From: Lonicera japonica | Taxonomy: Eukaryota > Streptophyta > Magnoliopsida > Dipsacales > Caprifoliaceae | Reading direction: 5' to 3' | Assembly: GCA_021464415.1 (NCBI GenBank) | Contig: CM038471.1 | Location: forward strand, 31,469,234 to 31,533,233 | DNA length: 64,000 nucleotides | Part shown: in pieces, positions 22,653 to 32,195 of the stretch | Layout of the letters: every line of letters begins with the position of its first letter | Numbering within the stretch: the stretch's first letter is position 1 | Notes under the pieces: generated by a model | What the model was told of the DNA's origin: nothing | Databases searched by the model: none | The model's input: only the letters and a program-made list of their open reading frames with translations | Program-made: the position numbers and the translations under genes

Positions 22653-22654
22653 AA

Positions 22655-23546
22655 ATGGAAATAGTTAATACAGACTGGAAAGAAGTTCCAGGTGGAATTA
22701 TTCCACAAGATATATCAGACTTTTATCGAAAGATAATAGAAAAGATGAGCGATGAAAGATTCTCTCGCAGATTCATCGAATCAGAAATCAGCGGTGCTAA
22801 CAAAGCATCACTCTGTATCTTAGATAGACTAAACTTCATTTCTACAGCTATAGCAGCTACCCAAGATTGTGAGTATCAATTTGCTCAAAATCTAAGAAAT
22901 GATTTACAAGCTAAGACAGAAGGATTAAGAACCTTCTATAATGATTTTGTTAAGTTTCAACAAAACTTAGCATATTATCTAGACGGCAAATGGGAGAACC
23001 ATTTTAAGACTCAAGAAGCTACCATAAATGAATGTAGAAGAAATTCAGATCAGGTAGAGAGACAGTTAAAAGAAATCATGAATGGAATACAAGCCATTTA
23101 TGAAAAACCCAGTCAGACAAGTCAAGCAGATTTAGACACACCTCATATATTGATGTATGTCGATAAACTTGAAAGAGGTTTCAAGGCTTTAGATGCTAGA
23201 CTTACAGAAGAGATAGCTTCTAGACAAGACTCAGAGAAAATGAATGTGCATGAATTAAAAAAAAAATATTGCTACAGCACATAGTTCTCTAAAAGAAAAT
23301 ACAAAGACTATAAACGAAGAATTATACGTCAAATTGTATAAAGACCAGTTGGCTCTTAAGGAAACCCTTATTAGTCAAATCAAAAGACAAAATGATTATT
23401 CATAATCATTAGATAGAATTGAGAAAAAAAATGAACAGAAGCAAGAAATCACTTGCAAGTTCAAAGAGACTCCATCCGTCATAATAAAAGAAGAATCTTC
23501 AACAGGAAGAATCAGAAATGATGGATTAGATAAGACTAAGAAGTAG
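22655..23546 (+). pseudogene. Viral ORF2 (virion-associated-protein-like), broken
   Basis: An ATG at 22655 opens a 209-codon frame that ends at a TAG at 23282-23284, just after a run of ten A (23257-23266). Coding character continues in another frame, which is stopped again by TAA at 23403-23405 and finally by TAG at 23544-23546. One homopolymer indel and one substitution would account for both breaks. The protein is helical and charged, with repeated Leu/Glu/Lys heptads, consistent with the coiled-coil ORF2 product that in badnaviruses binds nucleic acid and virions. The homopolymer change might be an assembly error; the TAA is less easily explained that way. Confidence 0.7.
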
Positions 23547-23678
23547 CAAGCCTTACCCCTAGCATTGGACATCAAACCCTGATGATCCAAAGAGTAAGAG
23601 ACTCTTCCTCCAACATAAGAACATGGTGGAGAGAAAGAAATATTTCCCATCCATTGCAATGGAAGGAATGGGGGAGAG

Positions 23679-24998
23679 ATGGATTGGAAGTACGCTGCAG
23701 AATCCATTAGTAATGGACAGCTTCCTCCAGTCAGATACATAGACTTGTTCCGAGAAGGAGCTATCCCTAAGACACCTAGCTACAACATGACATATTGTAG
23801 TAGGAACCATATCCTCGAAAAGAATTATACAGAAATTCAGATCTTTGAACCATACTGGTTAAGATCTAGAGGAACAGACAGGAACTTTCAATTCCTAACC
23901 TTTGGACTCTTCCAAGCAAGAATCCAAGGACTGCATAGACCGCAGAACGGAGTTAACATCCTTTGTTGCTTAGTTGACAAAAGATGGAAAGATTTTCAGA
24001 AAAGCCTAGTTGGAATAGCCCAATTAGAGATGTCAGACAATATAGGTTACTTCAATGTCACTCCGGCATTTACAGTATCTATACCAACAGCTAAACACTT
24101 TAAGTTAATCTTATATGCCACAGGGTATGAAGATTACGTGTTACCAGATGCAAACATTAACATAGAATATCAAAGCTATGTTAAGTTTTCCCAGAAAGCA
24201 TTCGAAGGAATGCAACCAGGTATTCCTCAAGGAAGAGTAAATGAACAAATCCTTGTTAGAACGAATACTTCAGACTTTAATAATACGTACAGTATTAGAA
24301 ATACTGGACCTATGAGAGAACATGCTAAGACTCTCTGGCAGTTGCCAGAATTCCAAGAAACAAAGACCGTACAGAATGAGCCTTTATATATTGCCCAAGA
24401 TGATGTCACAGGCAATATTAATATACAGTTTGCTCCTCCTAAGTTCAAAGCAAAGAGCATTAGAACCGAGGAATCAAGATTTAGAAATATGGGAGATTCC
24501 ACTTTGGATGATCCTTCAGAAGGAGAATGTAGTAATACTAGCACTGCTAGAATGTTACAACATGCCCCAGACTATAGACCTAGAAATTCTATAGACAATC
24601 ATGATATTTTGTATGAGAATGCCAGAATCCAAAACTTTGGACATGACCTAACAGATCAAGAAAGAAACACATACAAAAAGAATCTTGATAGAAGCAAATC
24701 AACTAGATATAATATGATGATATCTAGTGAGATTATAAAAGACTTAAGAAATTCTCAGGACACAAAAGAGCTCCTAAGAAAATTAAGACTTAAAGAAAAA
24801 GATGAAGAGCAGCAAGTGTTTCCAGTTGCTACGGCAATCCCAGGAGGAGACAATGCTAAATTAGGTGAAACCTCTAGAAGTAGGTTTAATCTATTTGAGA
24901 CTCCTGCTGCTATAAATATTCCTATTTATAGTGACAGTATTATTAAGACTAAACCAGACTATGTCAAAGGATTACCCACGACAGCCATAGACTTTTAA
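23679..24998 (+). CDS. Putative viral movement protein (30K superfamily), 439 aa
   Basis: The product resembles caulimovirid cell-to-cell movement proteins, which bind plasmodesmata or form tubules. The core has hydrophobic strands followed by ILCCLVDKRW (residues 94-103), fitting the L-x-D motif of the 30K superfamily, with Asp100 as the signature residue. Downstream strands include IGYFNVTPAFTVSIP and HFKLILYATGYED. The C-terminal 180 residues are polar and probably disordered. The frame is open upstream only to a TAA at 23616, so ATG 23679 is the first in-frame start; another ATG at 23623 is in a different frame. It ends 12 nt before the polyprotein ATG in the same frame. In badnaviruses these two regions are one polyprotein, so the stop is notable. 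The ORF is intact. Confidence 0.75.
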   Translation: MDWKYAAESISNGQLPPVRYIDLFREGAIPKTPSYNMTYCSRNHILEKNYTEIQIFEPYWLRSRGTDRNFQFLTFGLFQARIQGLHRPQNGVNILCCLVDKRWKDFQKSLVGIAQLEMSDNIGYFNVTPAFTVSIPTAKHFKLILYATGYEDYVLPDANINIEYQSYVKFSQKAFEGMQPGIPQGRVNEQILVRTNTSDFNNTYSIRNTGPMREHAKTLWQLPEFQETKTVQNEPLYIAQDDVTGNINIQFAPPKFKAKSIRTEESRFRNMGDSTLDDPSEGECSNTSTARMLQHAPDYRPRNSIDNHDILYENARIQNFGHDLTDQERNTYKKNLDRSKSTRYNMMISSEIIKDLRNSQDTKELLRKLRLKEKDEEQQVFPVATAIPGGDNAKLGETSRSRFNLFETPAAINIPIYSDSIIKTKPDYVKGLPTTAIDF

Positions 24999-25010
24999 AG
25001 TACAAAAAAT

Positions 25011-28000
25011 ATGGCTTCAGTAGCCATCAATCCAGTAGGTATATACCTAAATTTGGATAATGTACAAGACAGAAAGAATGCCTTAAAAGAATGGCAAGAT
25101 CAGATGCACATGTGCTTTGCGTCCAATGAAACTTGGGATGCAGAATCATGTAGGAGATATGCTGAACAACCCCTAAAAGGAATTGTAAAAAACTATTTAG
25201 ATAGTTTAAGAATAGCAACAGACGAAGCTAGCATAGCTAAGCTAGCAAGATTCAATGAGACAAGAGACCAAAGAACTGTAAACGGTTATGTACAACTCTT
25301 TACAGCTGAATTCATTGGTGCGAGCCACCTTGCCCAAGAATCAGAAGTAGACGTGGCAAAAACTAAGTTATCATTACGTAGTATATGCAGTTTAGACAAG
25401 ATCAACGAATATAGTAATAACTATGAAACGTTGTATTATCAGATAAAAGAGTTTACCACAACTCTTAAAGACGAGTATTTTAGAAAACTCCCAGCTATTG
25501 GACACCTTCTTATTAATGAATATAGGAAGTGGCCTAGAGTTAATAATACTAAAGAAGATACTCTTGGTGAAAGAATAAATTTTGCCAAAGATTACATTAT
25601 CGCAAAGAGACTCGAGAAAGCACAAGACGCTTTGATTAAAGAGACATTTAAAAATATGCCTTCAATCAAAGATGAAAGAGACATAGCTCCTATCCAATGG
25701 GGATGTGGAAGAAGTTCTTCCAAAAGCCATAAGAAGAAACATTGGAAACAGACTTTCAAAGCTACGATTAATACAGACCCTAATAATAAAAAATACAAAT
25801 TCAGAAAATCGACTAGCTTTAGAAATCCAAAGAAAAGAAAGAAATTATTTCCCAGAAGGAGATATTTCAAAAAGAATTCAGACTTTAGAAAGAAAGGGCC
25901 TAATTATAGAAAGGGCGAAGATAGAAAACCAGCAACCAATAATTTAAGGAATGAATGTTGGGTGTGTGGTAAGACTGGACATTTTGCTAGAAACTGTTCT
26001 CAAAGAGAGAACAAAGAGATAAAACCTAGTGTTAGACTAGTAGAAGTCATGCTTACCCAAGCTGACACACAAGACTTAGACCTCATCTATAATATCGAAT
26101 TATCAGATTTCGAAATAGATGACAATGCCAGTGTATATAGTGCATATACAACTGAGTCAGATAGTGAACCTTCTTCTTCTGAAGAAGAAGAAGAGTTCAA
26201 AGAATGTTTTGTCATCACCACAATCGATGATGATGAACCATTAGACGAAGCTATTTATCTAGACTATGAAGAAGCCATTTACTGCTGTAGTTTAACAGAC
26301 ATATGGCGACCTTCTCAACCAGAAAGAATAGTTAGAATACCACAGTGCTACACGAATCCAAGCCATAGGTGTAAATTCGAAATGAAATGTAGCCCTGCAG
26401 ACTTCACTTGTGATTATTGTTTTACAATGATATCACTTGAGTTATTCATGGTATGCACCACGTGCAAACTTCATTACCATGAAGACTGTTGGAGACAAGA
26501 ATTTCGTACTATGTACGAGACCAAGTATGATCACATACTAGACTCAGACATAGATAAATACTATCAAGAAATTGATACAAATAGACTCAGAAAGATTAAG
26601 GAGGGAAAAAGAAAGATGGACGAGTATCCTTTACAGACTATCCCTGATATTTCAAATCCTCTAAAAGGAGTTGAAATCAGAGAACAGAATAATATGAGAG
26701 TTTTAACTACAGAAAGTTTTATGAGACTAATAGAAATAAAGGTTCTTAACCCAGATTATCCTAGACTACTCTCTGCATTAATAGATACAGGTTGTACTAC
26801 CAGTATCTGCAAGGCAAATGCCTTTCTAGATGAGTATTATAGACCTAGTGAACAACTTATCTCTGGACGAGTTGCTAATGGTGATTATTTTGAATTACCA
26901 TTAAAGACTATTCCTATTTATTTTCAAATAGGAAAGAATGAATTTACCCATGAATTCTATGTCATGGATCCTCCTTGTAAATTCACAGGAAATCTTTTAA
27001 TCGGAAACGATTTCCTCAAAAAGACTCAGCCATTTGCTCAATATGATGATAAAATAGAATTATCCCATATAAGCAAGTTTGATACTCAGACTATGCTCAT
27101 ATCTAAAGACCGAGCATTAGACCTCATGCAAGTTAAACCTTCATGGGTCCCCCCTCAGAGTTCTACAGCTAAGTGTGGTGAAATAGAGGAAATTACAGCC
27201 CCTCTTAAACACAAATGCACTTGTCCAGACAAAAAATGTTATAAACAGATAACATTAATCCAACAAGAAATTGTTGATCAGACTAGACATCAACTCTTGG
27301 CTATCCAAGAAATGAGAAAGAGAAAGAAAATAGACATCAGATCCTTAGAAGTAGAAAATGATAAGATCAAGGAATTAGCAATCCCTACCACTGGAGAAAA
27401 TCCTACAGAAAAATGGGAAAAAGATAAGGCATATTGCCAAGTCATACCCATAAACCCAGACGCCACCATAAATGGAGGCACTTATAAGAAAGGATATTCT
27501 CAAAGAGATAGAGAAGAATTCCAAACAGAGATAGATAGTCTACTTAAGGGTGGAATGATTCAAGAAAGCATTAGTAGACATAATAGCCTTGCCTTTTATG
27601 TTAAAAATGAATCAGAAAAGAAAAGAGGAAAAAGACGAATGGTATTAGACTACAGAGCTCTCAATAAGAATTGTGAGTTTGATTCATACAAAATACCAGA
27701 TAAGAATAATCTTATTAGTCTTATCGAAAATAGAAAGATATTTAGCAAATTTGATTGTAAGTCCGGTTTCTGGCAAATCAAAATGCACCCAGACTCCATA
27801 CCATGGACGGCTTTCAGCATACCACAGGGAAAGTATGAATGGCTAGTAATGCCATTTGGATACAAAAATGCCCCACAAGTCTTTCAGAGAAGAATAGACG
27901 GCATTTTCATAAAGTATTCAGATTTCTGCCTAGTATATATTGATGATGTACTAGTTGCAAGTCATACAGAAGAAGACCATATAGAGCACCTTAGAATAAT

Positions 28001-30158
28001 AATAGCCGAATTTGATAATCACGGTATTATTATCTCTTATAAAAAGATGCTTCTATTTCAAGAAGAAATAGACTTCATAGGAGTCCATATTAGAAATGGA
28101 AAAATATCTCCTCTAGACCATATCACTAGAAAGATTTTAGACTTTCCAGATAGAATCATTGACAGAAAACAATTACAAAGCTTCCTTAGGTTGCTTAATT
28201 GTGCCACAGACTACCTTAGAGATTTAGCCGAAAAAAGGAGAAGCTTTACCGCTAAATTAAAAGGAACAGAAAAGACTAATCCATTTAATTGGACAAAAGA
28301 CGACATGGATATAATGACTAAATTAAAAGAAGAAGTCAAAAATATCCCTGGATTAGAGATGCCTAATGCAGAGGACATCTTCATAGTAGAAACTGATGCT
28401 TCAGATAAACAATGGGGCGCAATCTACTATGCTTTAGACTACCAGACAAAGAAAAAGAAGTTGTGTAAATATAGCTCAGGGACATTTACTGATCCCGAAA
28501 CTAAATACACAACCCACGAGAAAGAAGTTCTCGCCATTGTAAGAGCAATAGAAAAATATATGCTCTTTTTAAGACCAAAACACTTTACGGTGTATACAGA
28601 CTCCAGCTATGCTGTCGGATTTAGAGATCTAAATCTTAACAGATTAAAGACTAATAGACTAATTAGATGGCAACAATCTCTTAGTGATTATGATTTCAGT
28701 ATAATTCATATAAAAGGGAGAAAGAATACAGTTCCTGATATCATTTCAAGAGAACCTGTATTTGTCGAAAATCTAATAATCTGTTTTATGATATCTACAG
28801 ATAAACAGACTAGACCAATGGAGACAGGAGGAAGCTCCAGCAGAAAGACTAGATTTATCGATCAGGTTGAGGTCGCCAGATACCTGCAAGATGCATATGA
28901 CCCTCAGACTCAGGCTAGCGAAAGAAGCAAGCCAAAGATGCCTAGACCCATTCTAGAAACTCTAGATGAAATTCTCATTCCCCCTGGAAGAAGGAGTGAA
29001 GAAATTTGCAGGCAAAATAAGATAATCGGAGGAATGTTCTTCCCCGAATATAGACCAGACCAGAGGTTTCCAAATTTAGTCAAATTCAGGAGAGAATTTA
29101 CTAAAGAGACTCTCACCCTAATAGACGCTATATGGTGGAATCATTCCAACAACCTCAAAATAGAGTTCAGACAAAATTTGGTTGCCACAGCCAGATTTAT
29201 GAGGATGCAGTGGATGGCCATCTCTCAGATAAATCCAGCTCCTCCCAGGAACTTAATAGAAGCTCCTATACCCCAAGAAATGACCTGTGCTAGAGCCACA
29301 GGTCAAATGGCGCCACCAAAGGAAAACAAGATGAAGGATCTTGTTTATGAGAAAAAGAGGTTCTTCATCAATCTTCTTACCCCGTTAAGAAAGGAACGAG
29401 CGGTAAAAAATAATGAAACAATGGACCTAGACGCATTAAACCTAGACATTGCTGAAACCTTAAAGGAAATCGGCAATTATCTCTTCAACAGAACGATCCC
29501 AGGGCATGCATCGTTTATGAAGGGGTACTGTGAAGATATACCTCAAATAAATATTTGGGGAAAGACAGACATTCCTGTAGAACTCTTGGCTAGCCAAGGA
29601 CTCATTGGCCAGATTTTCATACAAGAAACCACAGACGCAGACTGTTTTGGCGAAAAGATAGCCAATTACGTTGAGACGGTCAAAGAATACCTTCCCCTTT
29701 ATTTAAGAAGTTCTTCTATTGGTCCAGAAGCAGGATTCAACCATGAAATTGGAGGATTCCAGCTAGTCCGGTTCTCAGAAGAACCATGCTCAGACGTAGA
29801 AGGACTCTGTTCAGCAGAACTCGAGCCCATTGAAGGGAGACAAAATCCCTCAGCATTAAAAGTCAACAGATCTTTAGGAATCCTAAAGATTATGGACGAG
29901 CTTTTAAGTGAAGAAAAATGGTACACAGTGTGCCAAGAAGAAGACCTAATCATCCAAGCACAAGAAACCTTTGGAGGAAGGATGACTAGAGGACAGACCA
30001 AAGGCACGGAGGTAATAATACCAACCACTACCTCCAACATTACCAACATAGAAGAATATTGGAGCACCATTAGAGGCTCCATCCAGACCTACCAACTAGA
30101 CGTTGCTAGTAGAATTCCTAGCCCAACTGATTACATCAAGGTAACAGCTGACGGCTAG
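25011..30158 (+). CDS. Viral polyprotein: coat protein, protease, RT, RNase H, C-terminal extension
   Basis: This 1715-codon ORF is uninterrupted. In order it holds a coat-protein region with a basic tract and a CX2CX4HX4C zinc knuckle (C316, C319, H324, C329). An acidic Ser/Glu stretch lies near 380-400, and a second cysteine cluster CX2CX11CX2CX4HX2C at 467-493. The aspartic protease has DTGC with Asp592. The reverse transcriptase has the LDYRALN and KSGFWQI boxes and YIDD at 976-979. RNase H begins near Asp1129 and ends near 1247. A further 465 or so residues follow with no recognised domain. Caulimovirid polyproteins normally end soon after RNase H. The product would encapsidate and reverse-transcribe the viral genome. 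All visible catalytic residues are present. Confidence 0.95.
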   Translation: MASVAINPVGIYLNLDNVQDRKNALKEWQDQMHMCFASNETWDAESCRRYAEQPLKGIVKNYLDSLRIATDEASIAKLARFNETRDQRTVNGYVQLFTAEFIGASHLAQESEVDVAKTKLSLRSICSLDKINEYSNNYETLYYQIKEFTTTLKDEYFRKLPAIGHLLINEYRKWPRVNNTKEDTLGERINFAKDYIIAKRLEKAQDALIKETFKNMPSIKDERDIAPIQWGCGRSSSKSHKKKHWKQTFKATINTDPNNKKYKFRKSTSFRNPKKRKKLFPRRRYFKKNSDFRKKGPNYRKGEDRKPATNNLRNECWVCGKTGHFARNCSQRENKEIKPSVRLVEVMLTQADTQDLDLIYNIELSDFEIDDNASVYSAYTTESDSEPSSSEEEEEFKECFVITTIDDDEPLDEAIYLDYEEAIYCCSLTDIWRPSQPERIVRIPQCYTNPSHRCKFEMKCSPADFTCDYCFTMISLELFMVCTTCKLHYHEDCWRQEFRTMYETKYDHILDSDIDKYYQEIDTNRLRKIKEGKRKMDEYPLQTIPDISNPLKGVEIREQNNMRVLTTESFMRLIEIKVLNPDYPRLLSALIDTGCTTSICKANAFLDEYYRPSEQLISGRVANGDYFELPLKTIPIYFQIGKNEFTHEFYVMDPPCKFTGNLLIGNDFLKKTQPFAQYDDKIELSHISKFDTQTMLISKDRALDLMQVKPSWVPPQSSTAKCGEIEEITAPLKHKCTCPDKKCYKQITLIQQEIVDQTRHQLLAIQEMRKRKKIDIRSLEVENDKIKELAIPTTGENPTEKWEKDKAYCQVIPINPDATINGGTYKKGYSQRDREEFQTEIDSLLKGGMIQESISRHNSLAFYVKNESEKKRGKRRMVLDYRALNKNCEFDSYKIPDKNNLISLIENRKIFSKFDCKSGFWQIKMHPDSIPWTAFSIPQGKYEWLVMPFGYKNAPQVFQRRIDGIFIKYSDFCLVYIDDVLVASHTEEDHIEHLRIIIAEFDNHGIIISYKKMLLFQEEIDFIGVHIRNGKISPLDHITRKILDFPDRIIDRKQLQSFLRLLNCATDYLRDLAEKRRSFTAKLKGTEKTNPFNWTKDDMDIMTKLKEEVKNIPGLEMPNAEDIFIVETDASDKQWGAIYYALDYQTKKKKLCKYSSGTFTDPETKYTTHEKEVLAIVRAIEKYMLFLRPKHFTVYTDSSYAVGFRDLNLNRLKTNRLIRWQQSLSDYDFSIIHIKGRKNTVPDIISREPVFVENLIICFMISTDKQTRPMETGGSSSRKTRFIDQVEVARYLQDAYDPQTQASERSKPKMPRPILETLDEILIPPGRRSEEICRQNKIIGGMFFPEYRPDQRFPNLVKFRREFTKETLTLIDAIWWNHSNNLKIEFRQNLVATARFMRMQWMAISQINPAPPRNLIEAPIPQEMTCARATGQMAPPKENKMKDLVYEKKRFFINLLTPLRKERAVKNNETMDLDALNLDIAETLKEIGNYLFNRTIPGHASFMKGYCEDIPQINIWGKTDIPVELLASQGLIGQIFIQETTDADCFGEKIANYVETVKEYLPLYLRSSSIGPEAGFNHEIGGFQLVRFSEEPCSDVEGLCSAELEPIEGRQNPSALKVNRSLGILKIMDELLSEEKWYTVCQEEDLIIQAQETFGGRMTRGQTKGTEVIIPTTTSNITNIEEYWSTIRGSIQTYQLDVASRIPSPTDYIKVTADG

Positions 30159-30571
30159 CGGCAAGAAGAAGACGAAGACGACATCAGCTTATGCAGAAAC
30201 GTAAGCAATGACGTTACTCAGACTTATAATTATTAAAGAAAGACCAGACAAATCTTAAATTATTGTACAAAATTGTTTGTATAATGTAAAGTTGCTTTAT
30301 TTTACTTCAAATTATAAAAGCTGATTGCAGTACTGAGCTTGCACTTGTCGATGGGGCCACAGAAGCAGTACCCGAGGTGCATTATTGTTTTGCAATCAAT
30401 TGTTGAAAGCGTCGGTATGTATAATTATTTGTAAAAATATTAGCTGTCTAGAAGTGTCGGCAAGCCTCCTTCACTCACTATTCGCCTAGTGCGTCTAAAG
30501 TTGCGGGGCCTGTCTCTTTATTCGTTTTTACTTTTAGCAGCCGGTAGCCGGTTTGTAAGTTATAACCTCCC

Positions 30572-30580
30572 TATATAAGG
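30572..30580 (+). promoter_or_regulatory. Viral promoter TATA box (TATATAAGG)
   Basis: TATATAAGG lies 414 nt after the polyprotein stop, in the large non-coding region. Its sequence and setting resemble the TATA boxes of caulimovirid pregenomic promoters. The start site would be near 30605. A poly(A) signal follows 138 nt after the box, the arrangement that allows a terminally redundant pregenomic RNA. Confidence 0.75.
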
Positions 30581-30649
30581 AGAAGGAGTTTTCATTTGTA
30601 AGTACGAGTTTTTCCATTCTCAGCTTAGAGTTTTTCAATTCTAGAAAGC

Positions 30650-30689
30650 ATGAGTGAGTAAAGCTTCCTTTAGCTAGCAAAAGGAAAGC
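30650..30689 (+). promoter_or_regulatory. Leader mini-ORF and stem-loop (possible ribosome shunt)
   Basis: A four-codon unit ATGAGTGAGTAA (30650-30661) is followed at once by an imperfect stem (GCTTCCTTT at about 30663 pairing with AAAGGAAAGC near 30680). A short upstream ORF ending a few nucleotides before a structured element is the known shunt configuration in caulimovirid leaders. The stem here is short, so this is suggestive only. Confidence 0.45.
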
Positions 30690-30717
30690 AAGTAGTTTGT
30701 AATAATAATTTTACTTG

Positions 30718-30723
30718 AATAAA
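30718..30723 (+). terminator. Viral poly(A) signal
   Basis: AATAAA lies about 110 nt after the predicted transcription start. In pararetroviruses the signal is read through on first passage and used after a full circuit, giving an RNA with terminal repeats. Confidence 0.6.
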
Positions 30724-31145
30724 ATTATGTTTCTCCTTCAGTACAACTTCCATTGATCCCCGAGTTCTGTTGTATTTTTCCAAAAACTAGACTTATCTCT
30801 TGGCGGGTTTAGAAAACCTTCTCTCTAATTTCATACAAGATCGGCAAAAGGTCGGTTTTGGGTTGTTGCTGGCAGGTGCCGTAGCCGTGAAGCCGTTAGC
30901 AAGGGTGCGTTAGGCGTTGAGGCATAGGCAGGAAACGAACGACCAATCCTTCAAAGGTGGATGAATAGTGAGAATAAACGCAGAAGCGATAGAACAGACT
31001 ACAGACGGAAGAAGAAGGCAAGAAAAGTGATCGGAAGCAAGGTGGACCATACATCTTATTCAGGTATATTATTGTTCAAATTATTTGCAAGTACTTATTG
31101 CTGGCTAAATATTTAAGACAGAGAAAATCAGCACATAATTAATTT
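30724..31145 (+). other. Viral leader / non-coding region
   Basis: The 420-nt stretch contains GC-richer segments with short inverted repeats (for example GATCGGCAAAAGGTCGG near 30840) but no long open frame. It leads to the ATG of the 276-codon ORF. A pyrimidine-rich CTTATTCAGG (about 31056-31065) could be a splice acceptor; this is unproven. Confidence 0.5.
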
Positions 31146-31976
31146 ATGAGCAATATAGACAGAGACTACGAAAATTTCATAAACCAGACAGATATTAGAA
31201 GTACCCAGCCTATATTAAGGTGGGGATTAATTAATCCAGAAGACCAAAGACTAGTGCGTACAGCACACTTCAGATCCGGAGGAACCTTTCCTTATTTACA
31301 CCACATTTGCAAGTGGGTGTCTAGAGAAGTAAGGAAACTTCCAGACTTAGAAAACGCTACAGATAATTATATCCAAGCGTTGGTGCAAGACATAGACGAA
31401 GAGGAAGTAAATAATCCTCGAAGAGACCTCCCTCAAGGAAGGGACAACGCCCAAGTGGACGTTTGTGGAGGAATCCACGACCTTAGACGTATACTGCAAG
31501 AAACTTTAGAAAAACTAAAGTTTGTGCAAAGAAAGAGACTTGCAGAGACTGCAGAAATTCTACGTGAAAACGGAGGAATTAGACGTCTCAGATTTATAGA
31601 GACAGCTAGTACGTATAATTTACGTGCTTATAGACAGTTATTATCTAATTACGGAGACACAGAATTAGACTCGTATGTAGAAAACAATATCTTAACCCCC
31701 ATAAGAGATATTGTATACGATATTAATTGGAATATCCCAGATTATAGGCTAGAAGCCTTAGACTTAATAGACTTCCCGTGGAAACCACTGACAGCCTCAC
31801 AGCTCCATCACTGTCCATACGGGTTGAGTTGGAGTGAAATCCTTAGACCTCCTACTCCACCAAGATCTCCGAGTGAACCAGATAGTGATTCACCAACAGA
31901 AGACCCGTCTGATAATTATACAGACGATAACAGAAATACACCGGATATAGACGACACAGACTGGTGGTCGGACTAG
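31146..31976 (+). CDS. Viral ORF5, 276 aa, unknown function
   Basis: An intact ORF follows the promoter-leader region. The N-terminal two thirds are mixed and helical (LRRILQETLEKLKFVQRKRL near residues 113-132). The C-terminus is proline- and acid-rich, with RPPTPPRSPSEPDSDSPT, and ends DDTDWWSD. An acidic tail with tryptophans can act as a transactivation or Argonaute-contact surface, but that is inference. By position it parallels ORF4 of rice tungro bacilliform virus or ORF VI of caulimoviruses, yet no signature of either family was recognised. The codon use and the dense AGA codons match the other viral ORFs, supporting common origin. Confidence 0.7.
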   Translation: MSNIDRDYENFINQTDIRSTQPILRWGLINPEDQRLVRTAHFRSGGTFPYLHHICKWVSREVRKLPDLENATDNYIQALVQDIDEEEVNNPRRDLPQGRDNAQVDVCGGIHDLRRILQETLEKLKFVQRKRLAETAEILRENGGIRRLRFIETASTYNLRAYRQLLSNYGDTELDSYVENNILTPIRDIVYDINWNIPDYRLEALDLIDFPWKPLTASQLHHCPYGLSWSEILRPPTPPRSPSEPDSDSPTEDPSDNYTDDNRNTPDIDDTDWWSD

Positions 31977-32195
31977 ATTCCTTATTTTAGAACAATAAGG
32001 TTAGACAGAATTAAATTAAGATAGTCCAGGGTAAGAACTTGTAATTACAAGTGGTCCCCTCATATAAGACAAAGTGGTCCAACAAGTGGTCTACGTGGTC
32101 CCTAGTCAAAACTACCCTATTTGACTAAATAAGATTAAAACAACCCTATTTACCAAATTAAGTTCAAAAGGAATCCTATTCATACAAAAAACTCT
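31977..32195 (+). other. Right-hand viral non-coding end
   Basis: This segment holds repeated AAGTGGTCC and AAGTGGTCT motifs (32050-32105) and two CCCTATTT(G/A)AC(T/C) motifs (32130-32157). CATATAAGAC (32070) is TATA-like. On the circular genome it would join the left end at 21843 and form the intergenic region before the primer site. Confidence 0.5.

Larger units (their letters stand above)
21843..32195 (+). mobile_element. Endogenous pararetrovirus (Caulimoviridae-like), near-complete
   Basis: A 10.35-kb insert in an LTR, bordered by GTTTTTTG on both sides (21835-21842 and 32196-32203), encodes a plant pararetrovirus. In order it has a TATA-like box, a tRNA-Met primer site, ORF1 without AUG, a broken ORF2, a putative movement protein, a coat-protease-RT-RNase H polyprotein, a 1-kb non-coding region with a promoter and poly(A) signal, and a 276-codon ORF. 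No integrase is present, as expected for Caulimoviridae, whose integration is accidental. The polyprotein cysteine motifs resemble those of badnaviruses and tungroviruses, but the separate movement-protein ORF and the downstream ORF do not fit those genera. Large ORFs are intact, so integration is probably fairly recent. No terminal redundancy was found. Confidence 0.93.

Noticed and set aside
24227..24544. Antisense 105-codon frame opposite the movement protein
   Set aside because: It is a shadow of a well-supported + strand viral ORF; the same applies to other antisense frames across 22349-30082.
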